From assembly GCF_001690195.1 (NCBI RefSeq), contig NZ_LZGM01000021.1, forward strand, positions 1 to 64,000: a stretch of 64,000 nucleotides of DNA. Reading direction: 5' to 3'. Source of the DNA: Gilliamella sp. wkB108 (lineage in GTDB: Bacteria; Pseudomonadota; Gammaproteobacteria; Enterobacterales; Orbaceae). The notes below the pieces were generated by a model. It saw nothing but the letters and a program-made list of their open reading frames with translations. It had not been told where the DNA came from and ran no database searches. Positions 7,951 to 17,455 of this stretch are shown in pieces. The number at the start of each line of letters is the position of its first letter. Position 1 is the first letter of the stretch. The translations under genes and the position numbers were made by a program.

Positions 7951-10332
7951 TCAAGTATTGGATGAATCAGCTAAATATAGCCATGTATCAATTACAGTAT
8001 CAGGATTAAGTGATAAACTATCAATACCTTGATTTAGCAACCATTTAGCAAAATCAGGATGATCAGAGGGACCTTGTCCACAAATCCCGATATATTTATT
8101 ATGTTTTTTACATGCTGTTATCGCCATAGATAACATTGCTTTTACTGCTGGATTACGTTCATCAAAGGTCGCAGCAATTGGGCCACCACTATCACGATCG
8201 GTACCTAATGTAAGTTGGGTCATATCATTTGATCCAATAGAAAAACCATCAAAATAGACCAAAAAATCCTCAGCTAAAACGGCATTTGCAGGGATCTCAC
8301 ACATCATAATTAAACGCAAACCCTCTTTACCGCGTTCTAGTCCATTAGCAGTTAAAATTTCATTAACTTGTTTGGCTTCATTAACAGTACGTACAAATGG
8401 GATCATAATTTCCAAATTTTTTAACCCAAGTTGATTCCGTACCATTTTTATCGCCTCACATTCTAACTCAAAGCATGGTTTAAAAAAGGTTGAAACATAT
8501 CTGGCTGCACCTCTAAAACCGAGCATAGGGTTTTCTTCATGTGGTTCATAACGTGTACCGGCAATCAGATTGGAGTATTCATTAGATTTAAAATCAGACG
8601 TTCTTAATATGACGCGTTTTGGATAAAAAGCACCCGCAATCATCGCAATACCTTCTGCTAATTTTTGAATATAAAAATCACGCGGTGACGCATAACCAGA
8701 AATACGTTCACTTATAATTTGCTGAAGATCGCTTGGTAATGAATCAAATTCTAATAAAGCTTTAGGATGAATACCGATCTGTTTATTAATAATAAATTCC
8801 ATTCTGGCCAGTCCCACCCCATGATTAGGTAGTTGACTAAAACTAAAGGCTAACTCTGGATTACCCACATTCATGTAAATTTTTAAAGGAATATCAGGCA
8901 TAGCACCAAGATCTACCTGAGATTTTTCAATATTTAAAAGACCTTTATAGATAAAACCTGTATCACCTTCGCAGCATGAAGCAGTGATCGGCTCGCCTTC
9001 TGTAATCATTTTGGTTGCATTACCACATCCCACAATCGCCGGGATCCCTAATTCACGAGCAATAATCGCTGCGTGACAAGTTCGACCGCCTCGATTCGTT
9101 ATAATTGCAGAGGCTTTTTTCATGATCGGTTCCCAATCAGGATCAGTCATATCGGTGACTAATACATCCCCTGACTGAATTTTGTCCATATCGCGGATAT
9201 CATGAATAATTTTGGCACTGCCCTGACCTATTTTCTGTCCTATAGCTCGTCCTTGACAAATAATGTCTGATTTACCTTTGATATGGTAACTAGTAAGACT
9301 TGTTTTCGATTCTCTGGATTTAACGGTTTCCGGTCTGGCTTGTAAAATATAAAGTTTACCATCCTCGCCATCTTTACCCCACTCTATATCCATAGGCCGT
9401 CCATAATGCTCTTCAATGATTATCGCATAACGAGCAAGCTGTAAAACATCCTCATCAGTGATTGAAAACTGACCTCGTAGTTGCTCATCAACTTCAACTG
9501 TCCTAACGGATTTATTTGCTGAAGCGATATCGGTAAATTCCATTTTAATTAATTTGGAACCTAAACCTCGATGTAAAATACACGGGTAACCTTGGGTTAA
9601 TAATTGTTTATGGACATAAAATTCATCGGGATTAACAGCTCCTTGTACCACTGTTTCACCTAAACCATAAGCTGACGTAATAAATACTACTTTATCAAAG
9701 CCTGACTCGGTGTCCATCGTAAACATAACGCCTGCAGCGCCAATGTCACTACGAACCATTTTTTGAACCCCGACTGAAAGCGCAACTTGTGAGTGATCAT
9801 AATTTTGGTGTTTACGATAAGAAATTGCCCGATCATTATACAGAGAAGCAAATACATGTTTGATTGCTTCCTTGACATTTTCAATACCATGAATGTTTAA
9901 AAACGTCTCTTGCTGACCAGCAAAAGATGCATCAGGTAAATCTTCGGCTGTAGCAGAAGAACGCACCGCAACGGAAAAATTATCGCCATAATCTGTTAAC
10001 ATCGTTTGCCAAGCTTGATTAATTGCTTGTTCAAATTCAGGTGTAAAGTCAGTTTGTAAAATCCAAGTACGGATCTGTTCACCAGCTTTAGTTAATTGAT
10101 TAATATCATTAATGTCAACTGAATTAAGAAGCATTGTAATACGTTGATCTAATCCCCCTTGCGCTAAAAAAGCGCGGTATGCAGCAGCGGTTGTTGCAAA
10201 GCCATTGGGAACTTGTACACCTTTGGCATAGAGTTGACTTATCATTTCGCCTAATGAAGAGTTTTTGCCTCCCACACTTTCAACATCATCCTTGCGTAAC
10301 TCGTTAAACCAAATTACGTTCTGCATAACCAT
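7951..10332 (-). CDS. ppsA: Phosphoenolpyruvate synthase
   Basis: A 793-residue enzyme (E. coli 792) that makes PEP from pyruvate and ATP, giving AMP and phosphate. The N-terminal nucleotide-binding domain has VGGKNSSLGEM near 20-30 and SVAVRSSATAEDLPDASFAGQQE near 120-142. The phosphohistidine domain has GGRTCHAAIIARELG with the swivelling His420. The C-terminal TIM barrel carries GSNDMTQLTLG and the catalytic CGQGPSD. It is transcribed away from ppsR, its regulator. Two Met codons lie at the start (residues 1 and 3); the first, preceded by GGAG, is used here. The enzyme supplies PEP for gluconeogenesis and for the PTS encoded at 20.8-22.9 kb. Confidence 0.96.
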   Translation of the reverse strand: MVMQNVIWFNELRKDDVESVGGKNSSLGEMISQLYAKGVQVPNGFATTAAAYRAFLAQGGLDQRITMLLNSVDINDINQLTKAGEQIRTWILQTDFTPEFEQAINQAWQTMLTDYGDNFSVAVRSSATAEDLPDASFAGQQETFLNIHGIENVKEAIKHVFASLYNDRAISYRKHQNYDHSQVALSVGVQKMVRSDIGAAGVMFTMDTESGFDKVVFITSAYGLGETVVQGAVNPDEFYVHKQLLTQGYPCILHRGLGSKLIKMEFTDIASANKSVRTVEVDEQLRGQFSITDEDVLQLARYAIIIEEHYGRPMDIEWGKDGEDGKLYILQARPETVKSRESKTSLTSYHIKGKSDIICQGRAIGQKIGQGSAKIIHDIRDMDKIQSGDVLVTDMTDPDWEPIMKKASAIITNRGGRTCHAAIIARELGIPAIVGCGNATKMITEGEPITASCCEGDTGFIYKGLLNIEKSQVDLGAMPDIPLKIYMNVGNPELAFSFSQLPNHGVGLARMEFIINKQIGIHPKALLEFDSLPSDLQQIISERISGYASPRDFYIQKLAEGIAMIAGAFYPKRVILRTSDFKSNEYSNLIAGTRYEPHEENPMLGFRGAARYVSTFFKPCFELECEAIKMVRNQLGLKNLEIMIPFVRTVNEAKQVNEILTANGLERGKEGLRLIMMCEIPANAVLAEDFLVYFDGFSIGSNDMTQLTLGTDRDSGGPIAATFDERNPAVKAMLSMAITACKKHNKYIGICGQGPSDHPDFAKWLLNQGIDSLSLNPDTVIDTWLYLADSSNT

Positions 10333-10476
10333 AATTTACTCCTATATTTAAAGTCATAAATAAAAAATACGCTTCTACGGACTACTACAAGAGATTTTAA
10401 TTAAGTTCATAATTAACTTATCTCTAGTTCATTCTAGGTGACATTGAGCAAATATTCAGCTAGTCAATGATCACGA

Positions 10477-10492
10477 TGTGATTTGGATCATA
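10477..10492. promoter_or_regulatory. Candidate CRP or FNR site between ppsA and ppsR
   Basis: TGTGATTTGGATCATA matches the CRP pattern TGTGA-N6-TCACA except for one base. The inner GTGAT-N4-ATCAT also resembles an FNR site. It lies in the 268-base divergent promoter region, about 145 bases from ppsA and 110 from ppsR. The sequence alone cannot decide which regulator binds. Confidence 0.4.
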
Positions 10493-10600
10493 TTATTTAC
10501 AATAGCTTTACGTCCTTTACTAAATAATGATTGAAATATTACATCTATTCCTAAATAATTGTCTCTATGACTAACAGAGTTGATCCTCATTGGAATTAAA

Positions 10601-11425
10601 ATGTTAACAAAACGCACTGTTTTTTTTATTTCAGATCGCACTGGTGTCACGGTAGAGAATCTTGGTAATTCTTTACTTAATCAATTTACAGGCATTGAAT
10701 TTGAACGTCATACCGTACCTTTTGTTGATTCGGTTGAACAAGTGCAAGCAGTATTAGAAGATATAAACCGAATCTATTGTTCACATCAAGAACCAATCAT
10801 TGTGATATCTAGTTTGGTTAAAACCTCATTAAGATCGCTATTTGATCAGCAATCTCATATTTTTCATATGGATTTTTTCAGTTTATTTATTCCACCATTA
10901 GAATCCACCTTACAAACAAAATCACATATGGTGGCAGGTTTAACACATGGTATTACTGATGAAAAACGTTATGACGAAAGAATGGAAGCGGTAAATTTTG
11001 CCTTAAATAATGATGATGGGATCACGGAAAAAAATTATCATCAAGCCGATATTATTTTAATCGGTGTTTCACGTTCAGGAAAAACCCCAACTTGCCTTTA
11101 TCTTGCTCTACAATATGGTGTTCGTGCTGCTAATTACCCGCTAACAGAAGAAGACCTTAATGATAACCAAATACCCAGAATGATCGCACCATTTCAAGAT
11201 AAATTATTTGGGTTAACAATTGATTATAAACGTCTTAGCCGTATCCGAGAAGAACGCCGACCAAATTCTAAATACGCAAATCCACTCAATTGTGATTTTG
11301 AAGTCAGAACAGCAGAAACACTATTTAAACGTTTTAGTATTCCTTATTTATCGACAACCAATCGTTCAGTTGAAGAGCTAGCTGCTACCATTATGAAAAT
11401 GAAAAATTTATTAAGTCCGAGTTAA
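10601..11425 (+). CDS. ppsR: PEP synthase regulatory protein (kinase/pyrophosphorylase)
   Basis: A DUF299-family protein of 274 residues from this ATG. An in-frame TTG at 10580 would add seven residues, but the family N-terminus (VFFISDRTGVTVE) and the ATG favour 10601. The P-loop GVSRSGKTPT lies at about 155-164, and the region LFGLTIDYKRLSRIREER is typical. It inactivates PpsA by ADP-dependent phosphorylation of a Thr next to the catalytic His and reactivates it by phosphorolysis. Placement divergent from ppsA confirms the partner. The E. coli homologue is PpsR (YdiA), 277 residues. Confidence 0.94.
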   Translation: MLTKRTVFFISDRTGVTVENLGNSLLNQFTGIEFERHTVPFVDSVEQVQAVLEDINRIYCSHQEPIIVISSLVKTSLRSLFDQQSHIFHMDFFSLFIPPLESTLQTKSHMVAGLTHGITDEKRYDERMEAVNFALNNDDGITEKNYHQADIILIGVSRSGKTPTCLYLALQYGVRAANYPLTEEDLNDNQIPRMIAPFQDKLFGLTIDYKRLSRIREERRPNSKYANPLNCDFEVRTAETLFKRFSIPYLSTTNRSVEELAATIMKMKNLLSPS

Positions 11426-11506
11426 TTAGGATTGCTTGCTAAAATCCAACGTTTTCATTTCAATTAATAAAAAACAAACGGTTAATCAAAATAACAATTA
11501 AAACTA

Positions 11507-11524
11507 AGCCCGCAAAAACGGGCT
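11507..11524 (-). terminator. GC-rich terminator between ppsR and the 11.5-kb gene
   Basis: AGCCCG pairs with CGGGCT across a CAAAAA loop. On the minus strand TAGTTTT follows, so it best ends the leftward gene at 11548-12537. It may also stop ppsR. Confidence 0.65.
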
Positions 11525-11547
11525 AGAAAAATAAAATGCTGGATCCT

Positions 11548-12537
11548 TTAATGTCGATTATCACAATTAATCGGAATGTAATTTTCACTAAGTACATCAA
11601 TTGTGTCACATCCAAAAATGACATAAGCAAAACCAAAAACGACTGGAGGTTTATTTTTAAACAATTTTCCTGATAATCCCATCTTAAATTTCGATGGTAG
11701 TTTTTGTTCCCCGGTATTAAGACGAGAAGCTTCATTGTTAGTATAAAACGTATCCAAAACGCGTTTTTGGGTTTTAGGATCAATAACAATAAGTTGTCGA
11801 ACATAAACTTTTCCATCGTAAAGTTGATCCTGAAGGTAATAATCATATCCATTGGCTTGACTTAAATAAGTATTACCAATCGTTTTATTAGTTAAATCAA
11901 ACCCTTTTTCAAAATCCAGAATTGCATCATCAATCTGTTTAGTCCTTTTTGGAAATTTATTTTTTGCAATTTGATGCCAGGATAAAAATTTAAGTTTTTT
12001 AGCAACAAAAGGATTTCTCGACCCAATATAAATAAGCGAAGAATATTTAGATATTTTATGTGATTTAAATTTTGCCCAATAAATATTGAATCCAATCATA
12101 TAATCAGACAAATCAAAAGGTGAATGGTCTAAACTATCCCGATATATATTCACTCTAGCAACAATTGAAAGATCTTTGATAGGAAAACTGATAGTTCTGC
12201 CCATTCGATAGTCATGAAAATAGAGCTTATCAGTTTCACGTAAATTTAAATTGGCAAGGAAATTTTTTCGATATTGCCCTGTGATAGGGTAACGAAGTTT
12301 GTCATATTTATCATCTTCAGGACGATCAATGATACGTTTTTTTGAATTAATCGGATAAATATCTGACATAGAAACAAACACTATCCCCTCTTCTTCAAAA
12401 AAATAAGGGCTAAAAATATTAAAATCAGACGGTTTACTGATATCCGCTTCCTTTGTTTGAGTTTCATCCGCATACGTGATAGATACCGACAGGAAAATAG
12501 ATAAGATATAAAACAGAGATATAACGACTTTTTTCAT
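11548..12537 (-). CDS. Secreted protein of unknown function
   Basis: 329 residues that I do not recognise. Residues 1-23 form a typical signal peptide (MKKVVISLFYILSIFLSVSITYA, with cleavage likely before DETQ). The mature part has no membrane segment, is rich in Lys, Asp, Tyr and Phe, and contains only one clear Cys pair near the C-terminus (FGCDTIDV, PINCDN). It is therefore likely periplasmic or exported. It is transcribed leftward, away from the other secreted proteins starting at 12994, with a 456-base AT-rich gap between them. It shows no clear sequence similarity to the six-Cys family downstream. No function is proposed. Confidence 0.7.
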   Translation of the reverse strand: MKKVVISLFYILSIFLSVSITYADETQTKEADISKPSDFNIFSPYFFEEEGIVFVSMSDIYPINSKKRIIDRPEDDKYDKLRYPITGQYRKNFLANLNLRETDKLYFHDYRMGRTISFPIKDLSIVARVNIYRDSLDHSPFDLSDYMIGFNIYWAKFKSHKISKYSSLIYIGSRNPFVAKKLKFLSWHQIAKNKFPKRTKQIDDAILDFEKGFDLTNKTIGNTYLSQANGYDYYLQDQLYDGKVYVRQLIVIDPKTQKRVLDTFYTNNEASRLNTGEQKLPSKFKMGLSGKLFKNKPPVVFGFAYVIFGCDTIDVLSENYIPINCDNRH

Positions 12538-12993
12538 AAATTATTCCATTCTTGTTTACTGAAAAAGACGATTACAAAATTTTGTACAAAAAATAATTCA
12601 TTATATTGAGCATTATCTAAAAATAACAATATTTAAAGCAAGTATTATTCAATCGAATAAACTTGAAAACGACAACTGGATTCAGATACTTATTTATCAA
12701 TAATAATCATAATAACTTTAGGAAAGTTAAAAGAAAAACATAATGATTGGATTATAGAACACAAACATAAATGTCAAAATAACACAAAACAAGTTATTAT
12801 TTGATAGATAATAAAGGTAATATTAATTTTGAATAATAAATGTGATTAAGTATAAATTAGAATGACATAAAAGCTATTTTCTTCATAAGTTTTACTAGCT
12901 CATCCTAAATAATATTTCTCATAAAACAAAACCAGAAACCAACAACCCCTTATATGTTGAATTTGGCATAAATAAAATTAAGGAAATCATATA
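12538..12993. other. AT-rich divergent intergenic region
   Basis: 456 bases separating two outward-facing secreted-protein genes. Very AT-rich, with many possible -10 elements. I see no credible ORF, repeat or defined operator. An AAGGAA ribosome site sits just before the 12994 gene. Confidence 0.5.
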
Positions 12994-13599
12994 ATGAGAG
13001 TATTTAGAGATTTAATTATTATCTCTTTATTAATATTTTGTTATGTTGACATTGCATATTCAGAAAATTTAAATAGTGATTTACGTAACTATCGTAAAAT
13101 AAAATTACCTTATTCTTCTGATGAATTAAAAAAATATTATTATTGGGGTGAATATGGTTTGTATCTTTCACCTAATATGCCATTTCCATCTAGATTTTCA
13201 AATAAAGAATTTTCATTTAGACCAAAATTATCCGAATATCTGATTAAAACTACTTTTTATTTCCCGCATTGCTATTTTTATTATAAAGATATTTTATATA
13301 AAGGGATTATACAAATGGCTATGGGAGAGAATGATGAAAAGGTTTTTACTTTTCAATTAAATAGTTACGACTCTCAAGGCCTTCTAATTGATGCAATATT
13401 ACTTTATCGAATACAAGGTGGAGAAATATCATATTGGAATGATTTTGTAATAAAAACCAATGGTAAAATTTTGATAAAACAACATCAAAAACAAAATCTT
13501 TTTGAACCTGACGAATTTCCCAAAAATGATAAAGTTCACACAACCAAAGTTGAATATCAAATGACAGCTTCGGGAGTTTTTAAAGTAATAAAGGATTAA
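12994..13599 (+). CDS. Small exported protein of unknown function
   Basis: 201 residues, not recognised. The N-terminus (MRVFRDLIIISLLIFCYVDIAYS) is a signal peptide. The mature protein is Tyr-, Lys- and Phe-rich, with a single Cys (PHCYFYY) and no membrane helix. An AAGGAA site precedes the ATG. The next gene starts only 3 bases after its stop, so it is co-transcribed with the first of the six-Cys paralogs. It may work with them at the envelope, but the sequence gives no activity. Confidence 0.7.
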   Translation: MRVFRDLIIISLLIFCYVDIAYSENLNSDLRNYRKIKLPYSSDELKKYYYWGEYGLYLSPNMPFPSRFSNKEFSFRPKLSEYLIKTTFYFPHCYFYYKDILYKGIIQMAMGENDEKVFTFQLNSYDSQGLLIDAILLYRIQGGEISYWNDFVIKTNGKILIKQHQKQNLFEPDEFPKNDKVHTTKVEYQMTASGVFKVIKD

Positions 13600-13602
13600 G
13601 TA

Positions 13603-14562
13603 ATGAAAAAACCATTGTATATTGGTGTAATTTTATTTCTATTCAGTTTTGGTTGTTATGGTCAGGAATTTATTTTCACAGATAACTTTGAAGGTTCATC
13701 TATTCTTGAAAAGATAGATATTTGGAAATTGGAAAAGGATTGCCAAAAACCTCATGATTTTTGGCAATTCACTAATAGTGAACGAGAAAAAAGCAGAGAA
13801 CGTTGCCAAATCAATCAAATTGCTCCCAATTTTGATAACTTATATGAAATTATTAACAACGAGGTTGTTATATATAATCAAGATAATTTCAAACTCGTTA
13901 TTAATAAAAAAATCTATGATAAGACTATTAATAATAAAAAATATCCTGTTAAAGAACTTAGTTTATCTCTTATTTATAAAAATAATCAAAAAGATAAAAT
14001 AATATTGGCAAATAGTTACTATGATGTTGAAGGTTATTATTGGTTAAGTAATCAATATTACTACATTACTCCTAAAGGCGATATTTATCTGTTATTAGCG
14101 AAAGATATAGATACTAGCGTAAAGCCAATTTTTTGGAAACATTATCAAATAGATAAAGAAAACTCGCAATTTCAACTTAAAGAATTATTAGTTGGCGAAG
14201 GTTATAAATATCAAATTATTTATCCCAATCAATTTAAAATGTTAAAGGGGTCATTAGAAGCATCAAGGTTTAACATTGATGAGCTTAAAACTTGTTATCA
14301 AAACGAACATAATACTATATGTAGTTTAGATTCCTATCGTTATTACCATGATATTTTATCTCAAAAATTAGTATCCCTTGCAGAAAAAAATCCAACGGTT
14401 AATGAGAATATAGACATAATTGATAAAGAGATAAATCAAATTTGCTTAACTTCATCTCCCCCTATTTATCATAATCAAATCGAAGATTTTACTTTTAACA
14501 TTACAAAATGTTTAACAGAAAAACTAAACTATAAAATAGAAAAAATAGATAAAAATGAATAA
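13603..14562 (+). CDS. Six-cysteine exported paralog A
   Basis: 319 residues with a signal peptide ending in CYGQ. It is the first of three tandem homologues. Shared landmarks are L..DC near residue 45, a second Cys in ERCQIN, a central YITPKGDIYLLL strand, KHYQID, YQIIYPNQF, a pair of Cys (TCYQNEHNTIC) before a YRYYHDILSQK segment, and two last Cys (QICLTSSPPIY, TKCL). Six cysteines in three spaced pairs suggest disulfides in the periplasm. The C-terminal Cys-x(8-11)-Cys-Tyr/Leu helical part faintly recalls LprI/DUF1311 lysozyme-inhibitor repeats, but this is a weak impression. Function unknown. Confidence 0.72.
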   Translation: MKKPLYIGVILFLFSFGCYGQEFIFTDNFEGSSILEKIDIWKLEKDCQKPHDFWQFTNSEREKSRERCQINQIAPNFDNLYEIINNEVVIYNQDNFKLVINKKIYDKTINNKKYPVKELSLSLIYKNNQKDKIILANSYYDVEGYYWLSNQYYYITPKGDIYLLLAKDIDTSVKPIFWKHYQIDKENSQFQLKELLVGEGYKYQIIYPNQFKMLKGSLEASRFNIDELKTCYQNEHNTICSLDSYRYYHDILSQKLVSLAEKNPTVNENIDIIDKEINQICLTSSPPIYHNQIEDFTFNITKCLTEKLNYKIEKIDKNE

Positions 14563-14700
14563 CAGCTTATTCACCTGATTAAAAATCAGAAGGATAATTG
14601 ATATTTTTGATACATGATGAAAAAATCATTCAATTGAAAATTTGATATTTTCCATACTAATTTTTCAATAGCAAAGATTGAAGAAATAGAGGAGTAAATA

Positions 14701-15675
14701 ATGAAACGTTGGTATTTTATTACAATTATATTATTTATAGTTAGCTCAAGTGCCTATGGGCAATCATTTAATATAGCCAAAAAATACCGTGGAGATCCCT
14801 TTTTTACTAATAATAATATGCTAAAACTTGAGTATGATTGCATAAGACATTCGGATTATTGGCAAGACCAGAATAAACAAAAGAAAGATGATGAGCGTTG
14901 CCCTTTAAATCATCTTAAATTTGATTATGGAAGTTTATACAAACTGATTGATAAAGATCCTATTGCCTATAAAGATAATAATATACAACTTAGGCTAAGT
15001 GCACCAAAAGATGATAATGACAACATTAAAGAAGATTTAGAAGTTTTTGGTGGAAAGATCACTCTGTCTTTAATTCACCAGAATAAAGTGAAAGATAAGA
15101 TTTTTTTGGCTGATGATTTTTTTGAACTTGGTGAATATGCGGTTGGTTATCAACGTTACTATATTGCACCCAGTGGGGATATTTATACAATATTATTTGT
15201 AGAAACAGAGGAAGGCATTACTCCTATGTTAAGCAAACATTATAAAATTGACACTAACAAAATGGAGTTTACTCTTAAAGAGATATTAATTAGTGCAGCT
15301 GATACACATTTTCAAATTATCTATCCAACGAAATTTGATGTCCTTACTGAAAAACTTCAATTGGACTACAGTCAACAACAATCTGAATCATGTCAAGAAG
15401 AGATTAAAGATGGTGAATATTACCATTGTTATTTAGATTTATATAAATATTATGAAAATAAGTTAAAACAAAAAATTAAGTTACTGGATCATAAACAAAA
15501 AGTACAAACAGACTCCTTTCCAGTATTAAAACAAAAAATGGATTCAATTTGTTTAGAAACGGCTTCTCCTATTTACTATGAGGATATATTTCCTTATTTA
15601 TCTAAAATGATGTCTTGTTCAATACAACAATTTAAACAAGAAATAAAACAAGCAGAAAAAAAATTGACTCAGTAA
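14701..15675 (+). CDS. Six-cysteine exported paralog B
   Basis: 324 residues, preceded by GAGGAG, with a signal peptide ending in AYGQ. It is closely related to its neighbours: RGDPF after the signal, YDCIRHSDYW, DERCPLNHL, YIAPSGDIYTIL, KHYKIDTNKMEFTLKE, FQIIYPTKFDVL, SCQEE with HCYLDLYKYYENKLKQK, SICLETASPIYY and MSCSIQQFKQEI. All six family cysteines are kept. The separate ribosome site and 138-base gap suggest it can be transcribed alone or with gene A. Exported, function unknown. Confidence 0.72.
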   Translation: MKRWYFITIILFIVSSSAYGQSFNIAKKYRGDPFFTNNNMLKLEYDCIRHSDYWQDQNKQKKDDERCPLNHLKFDYGSLYKLIDKDPIAYKDNNIQLRLSAPKDDNDNIKEDLEVFGGKITLSLIHQNKVKDKIFLADDFFELGEYAVGYQRYYIAPSGDIYTILFVETEEGITPMLSKHYKIDTNKMEFTLKEILISAADTHFQIIYPTKFDVLTEKLQLDYSQQQSESCQEEIKDGEYYHCYLDLYKYYENKLKQKIKLLDHKQKVQTDSFPVLKQKMDSICLETASPIYYEDIFPYLSKMMSCSIQQFKQEIKQAEKKLTQ

Positions 15676-15770
15676 GAATATAAAACCTAAAACTAGCTAA
15701 GTATGCAAGTTGTATATTAATCAAACAACCATTTATTGTAATAAAAAACAATATAATTAAGGAGTATGTT

Positions 15771-16751
15771 ATGAAACGATTATCCTATATCGGGATATTA
15801 TGGATTATATTAGCCAGCTACACATATGGTCAATTGGTTAATATTAATGAAGAATATCGTGGCGACCCGTTTATTAGCAAGATTAATATGCAGCAACTGG
15901 AACGGAATTGTAAAAGAGATGCGAATTATGAACAAATGAGTGCAACGGATAGGGAAAAAGATGATAATCGTTGCCCTTTAAGACACCTCACATTTAATTT
16001 TAGAACCCTTACTGACTCAATTATTACAATTTCTGACAGTATTTATTTGAGCAATTATTTAACTATACAACTACGTAAGGAATTTTATGAAAATACAAAA
16101 GATCGTAATTATCAAGGATGCGGATTATCTCTAGCTATGATCAATGATGATAGAAATCAAAGTCAAATTAATTTAACATATTGGTATGAAAATCAAACAA
16201 CTTCACAGATAACGGATTATCAATATCATTATATAGCCCCTAGTGGGGATATTTATACCTTATTATCAAAAGAAACTGATACAGGGATTACCCCCTTATT
16301 ATGGAAACATTATAAAATTGACACTGAAAAAATGAAATTTATACTTAAAGAGATGATAATTAATGATGAAGTAACAAAAACACACTATCAAATTATTTAC
16401 CCAACCCAATTTAATGTACTCTCTTCTGGTAAATTAGCCATTGATTCCAAGCAAGCACTACGTGATTTATGTCTAGCCGAAAATGATGATAAGTATGATA
16501 AATGCTATTTTACTGCCTATAATTATTATTTAAATGAATTAAAACAAAAAATAACATCATTAGATGCAAAGAAAAAAAGCAAAATCAATACGTTTCCTAA
16601 ATTAAAACAAGATGTTGATGCTATCTGTTTAATGACACAAACACCTTCTTATCCAAATGATATCAATCCCTATTTAGCAGATATTACTGGTTGTTTTATT
16701 CAATATTTTAAAGATGAAATAAAACAAACTGAGGAAGAATTAGCAAAATAA
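15771..16751 (+). CDS. Six-cysteine exported paralog C
   Basis: 326 residues with an AAGGAG site and a signal peptide ending in TYGQ. It shares RGDPF, RNCKRDANYE, NRCPLRHL, YIAPSGDIYTLL, GITPLLWKHYKID, YQIIYPTQFNVL, LCLAEN with KCYFTAYNYYLNELKQK, AICLMTQTPSY and TGCFIQYFKDEI with paralog B, including the six cysteines, and has one extra Cys (GCGLSLAM). B and C look more alike than either does to A, so the last duplication was probably B/C. It ends the tandem array; the sequence beyond holds an IS remnant. Confidence 0.72.
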   Translation: MKRLSYIGILWIILASYTYGQLVNINEEYRGDPFISKINMQQLERNCKRDANYEQMSATDREKDDNRCPLRHLTFNFRTLTDSIITISDSIYLSNYLTIQLRKEFYENTKDRNYQGCGLSLAMINDDRNQSQINLTYWYENQTTSQITDYQYHYIAPSGDIYTLLSKETDTGITPLLWKHYKIDTEKMKFILKEMIINDEVTKTHYQIIYPTQFNVLSSGKLAIDSKQALRDLCLAENDDKYDKCYFTAYNYYLNELKQKITSLDAKKKSKINTFPKLKQDVDAICLMTQTPSYPNDINPYLADITGCFIQYFKDEIKQTEEELAK

Positions 16752-16825
16752 TATAAAAAAACTGTACAAAGTAATCGATCCTCGCCAAAATATCATACAG
16801 TATTCACCTTTATAATCTTGTTGTT

Positions 16826-16925
16826 TTAGTAATACTGTTGTTCATATTGTTGTGGCGATATCCAGCCATTGGTAGAATGACGACAAACTTGATTTAACCT
16901 GACAGACAAATAAAAAAACGGGTAA
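16826..16925 (-). pseudogene. C-terminal remnant of an IS3-family transposase
   Basis: Reading leftward to a TAA at 16826-16828, the frame gives RHSTNGWISPQQYEQQYY and then stop. This is the typical end of IS3-family OrfB integrase proteins. A further PFFYLSVRLNQVC stretch lies upstream, resembling the usual YxxVxYN..RRH context but degraded. No rest of the transposase and no clear terminal repeats remain. The surrounding 16752-17455 gap is AT-rich and otherwise without a credible gene. Confidence 0.6.
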
Positions 16926-17066
16926 CTGTTAGATAAGGCTTGAACAAGTATTAATAAGAGAAGTAGTTTACAAAATCAAACAAAATTAGCTTAACACATT
17001 CTATAACTTAATTCTTTTTGACGTAGTTAAGAAAAAACCAAAATAAAGTTAACTTTAAAATATTGC

Positions 17067-17105
17067 AAAGATATTTCAGGTTAACTATACGTTTCAGTAT
17101 AAAAA
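17067..17105 (-). repeat. Dispersed repeat, copy 1
   Basis: TTTCAGGTTAACTATACGTT and flanks read as the inverted complement of sequence at 53342-53385. About 28 contiguous bases are nearly identical, with a shared TTTTTATA beyond them. Both copies sit beside tandem secreted-protein arrays. It could be an IS end or a small interspersed repeat. Confidence 0.5.
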
Positions 17106-17455
17106 TTAAAAAATTTACCACCTTTTCGTGCCATATTATATTGATAAATATCTACAAAAAAACTAAAACTTCTAATGTTAATTTTTTTCATTTAGCTTTG
17201 GTACTAGTATTTGTGCAGCTCTAATTCCCAATCAGTTTTAAGATTATTTTTTTCACCATTACCCACTATTATGATATCTATCAATCTAATCAATAATAAC
17301 TGTTCCATTTATATCTTTTTGCTTTCCATATTTTTAATATTATCTTGCACTATAATCATGCTAAAGATAATAACAATCAAAATGGATGATAACTCAATTC
17401 TTTTGTTTTAAAGCTAATGAAAATAAAAAAGTTGCCATTTAATCAGCAGGCAAAA

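Noticed and set aside
17211-17411. A 66-codon plus-strand reading frame with a hydrophobic middle
   Set aside because: It starts with TTG, has no ribosome site, and lies in AT-rich sequence near an IS remnant, where such frames arise by chance.
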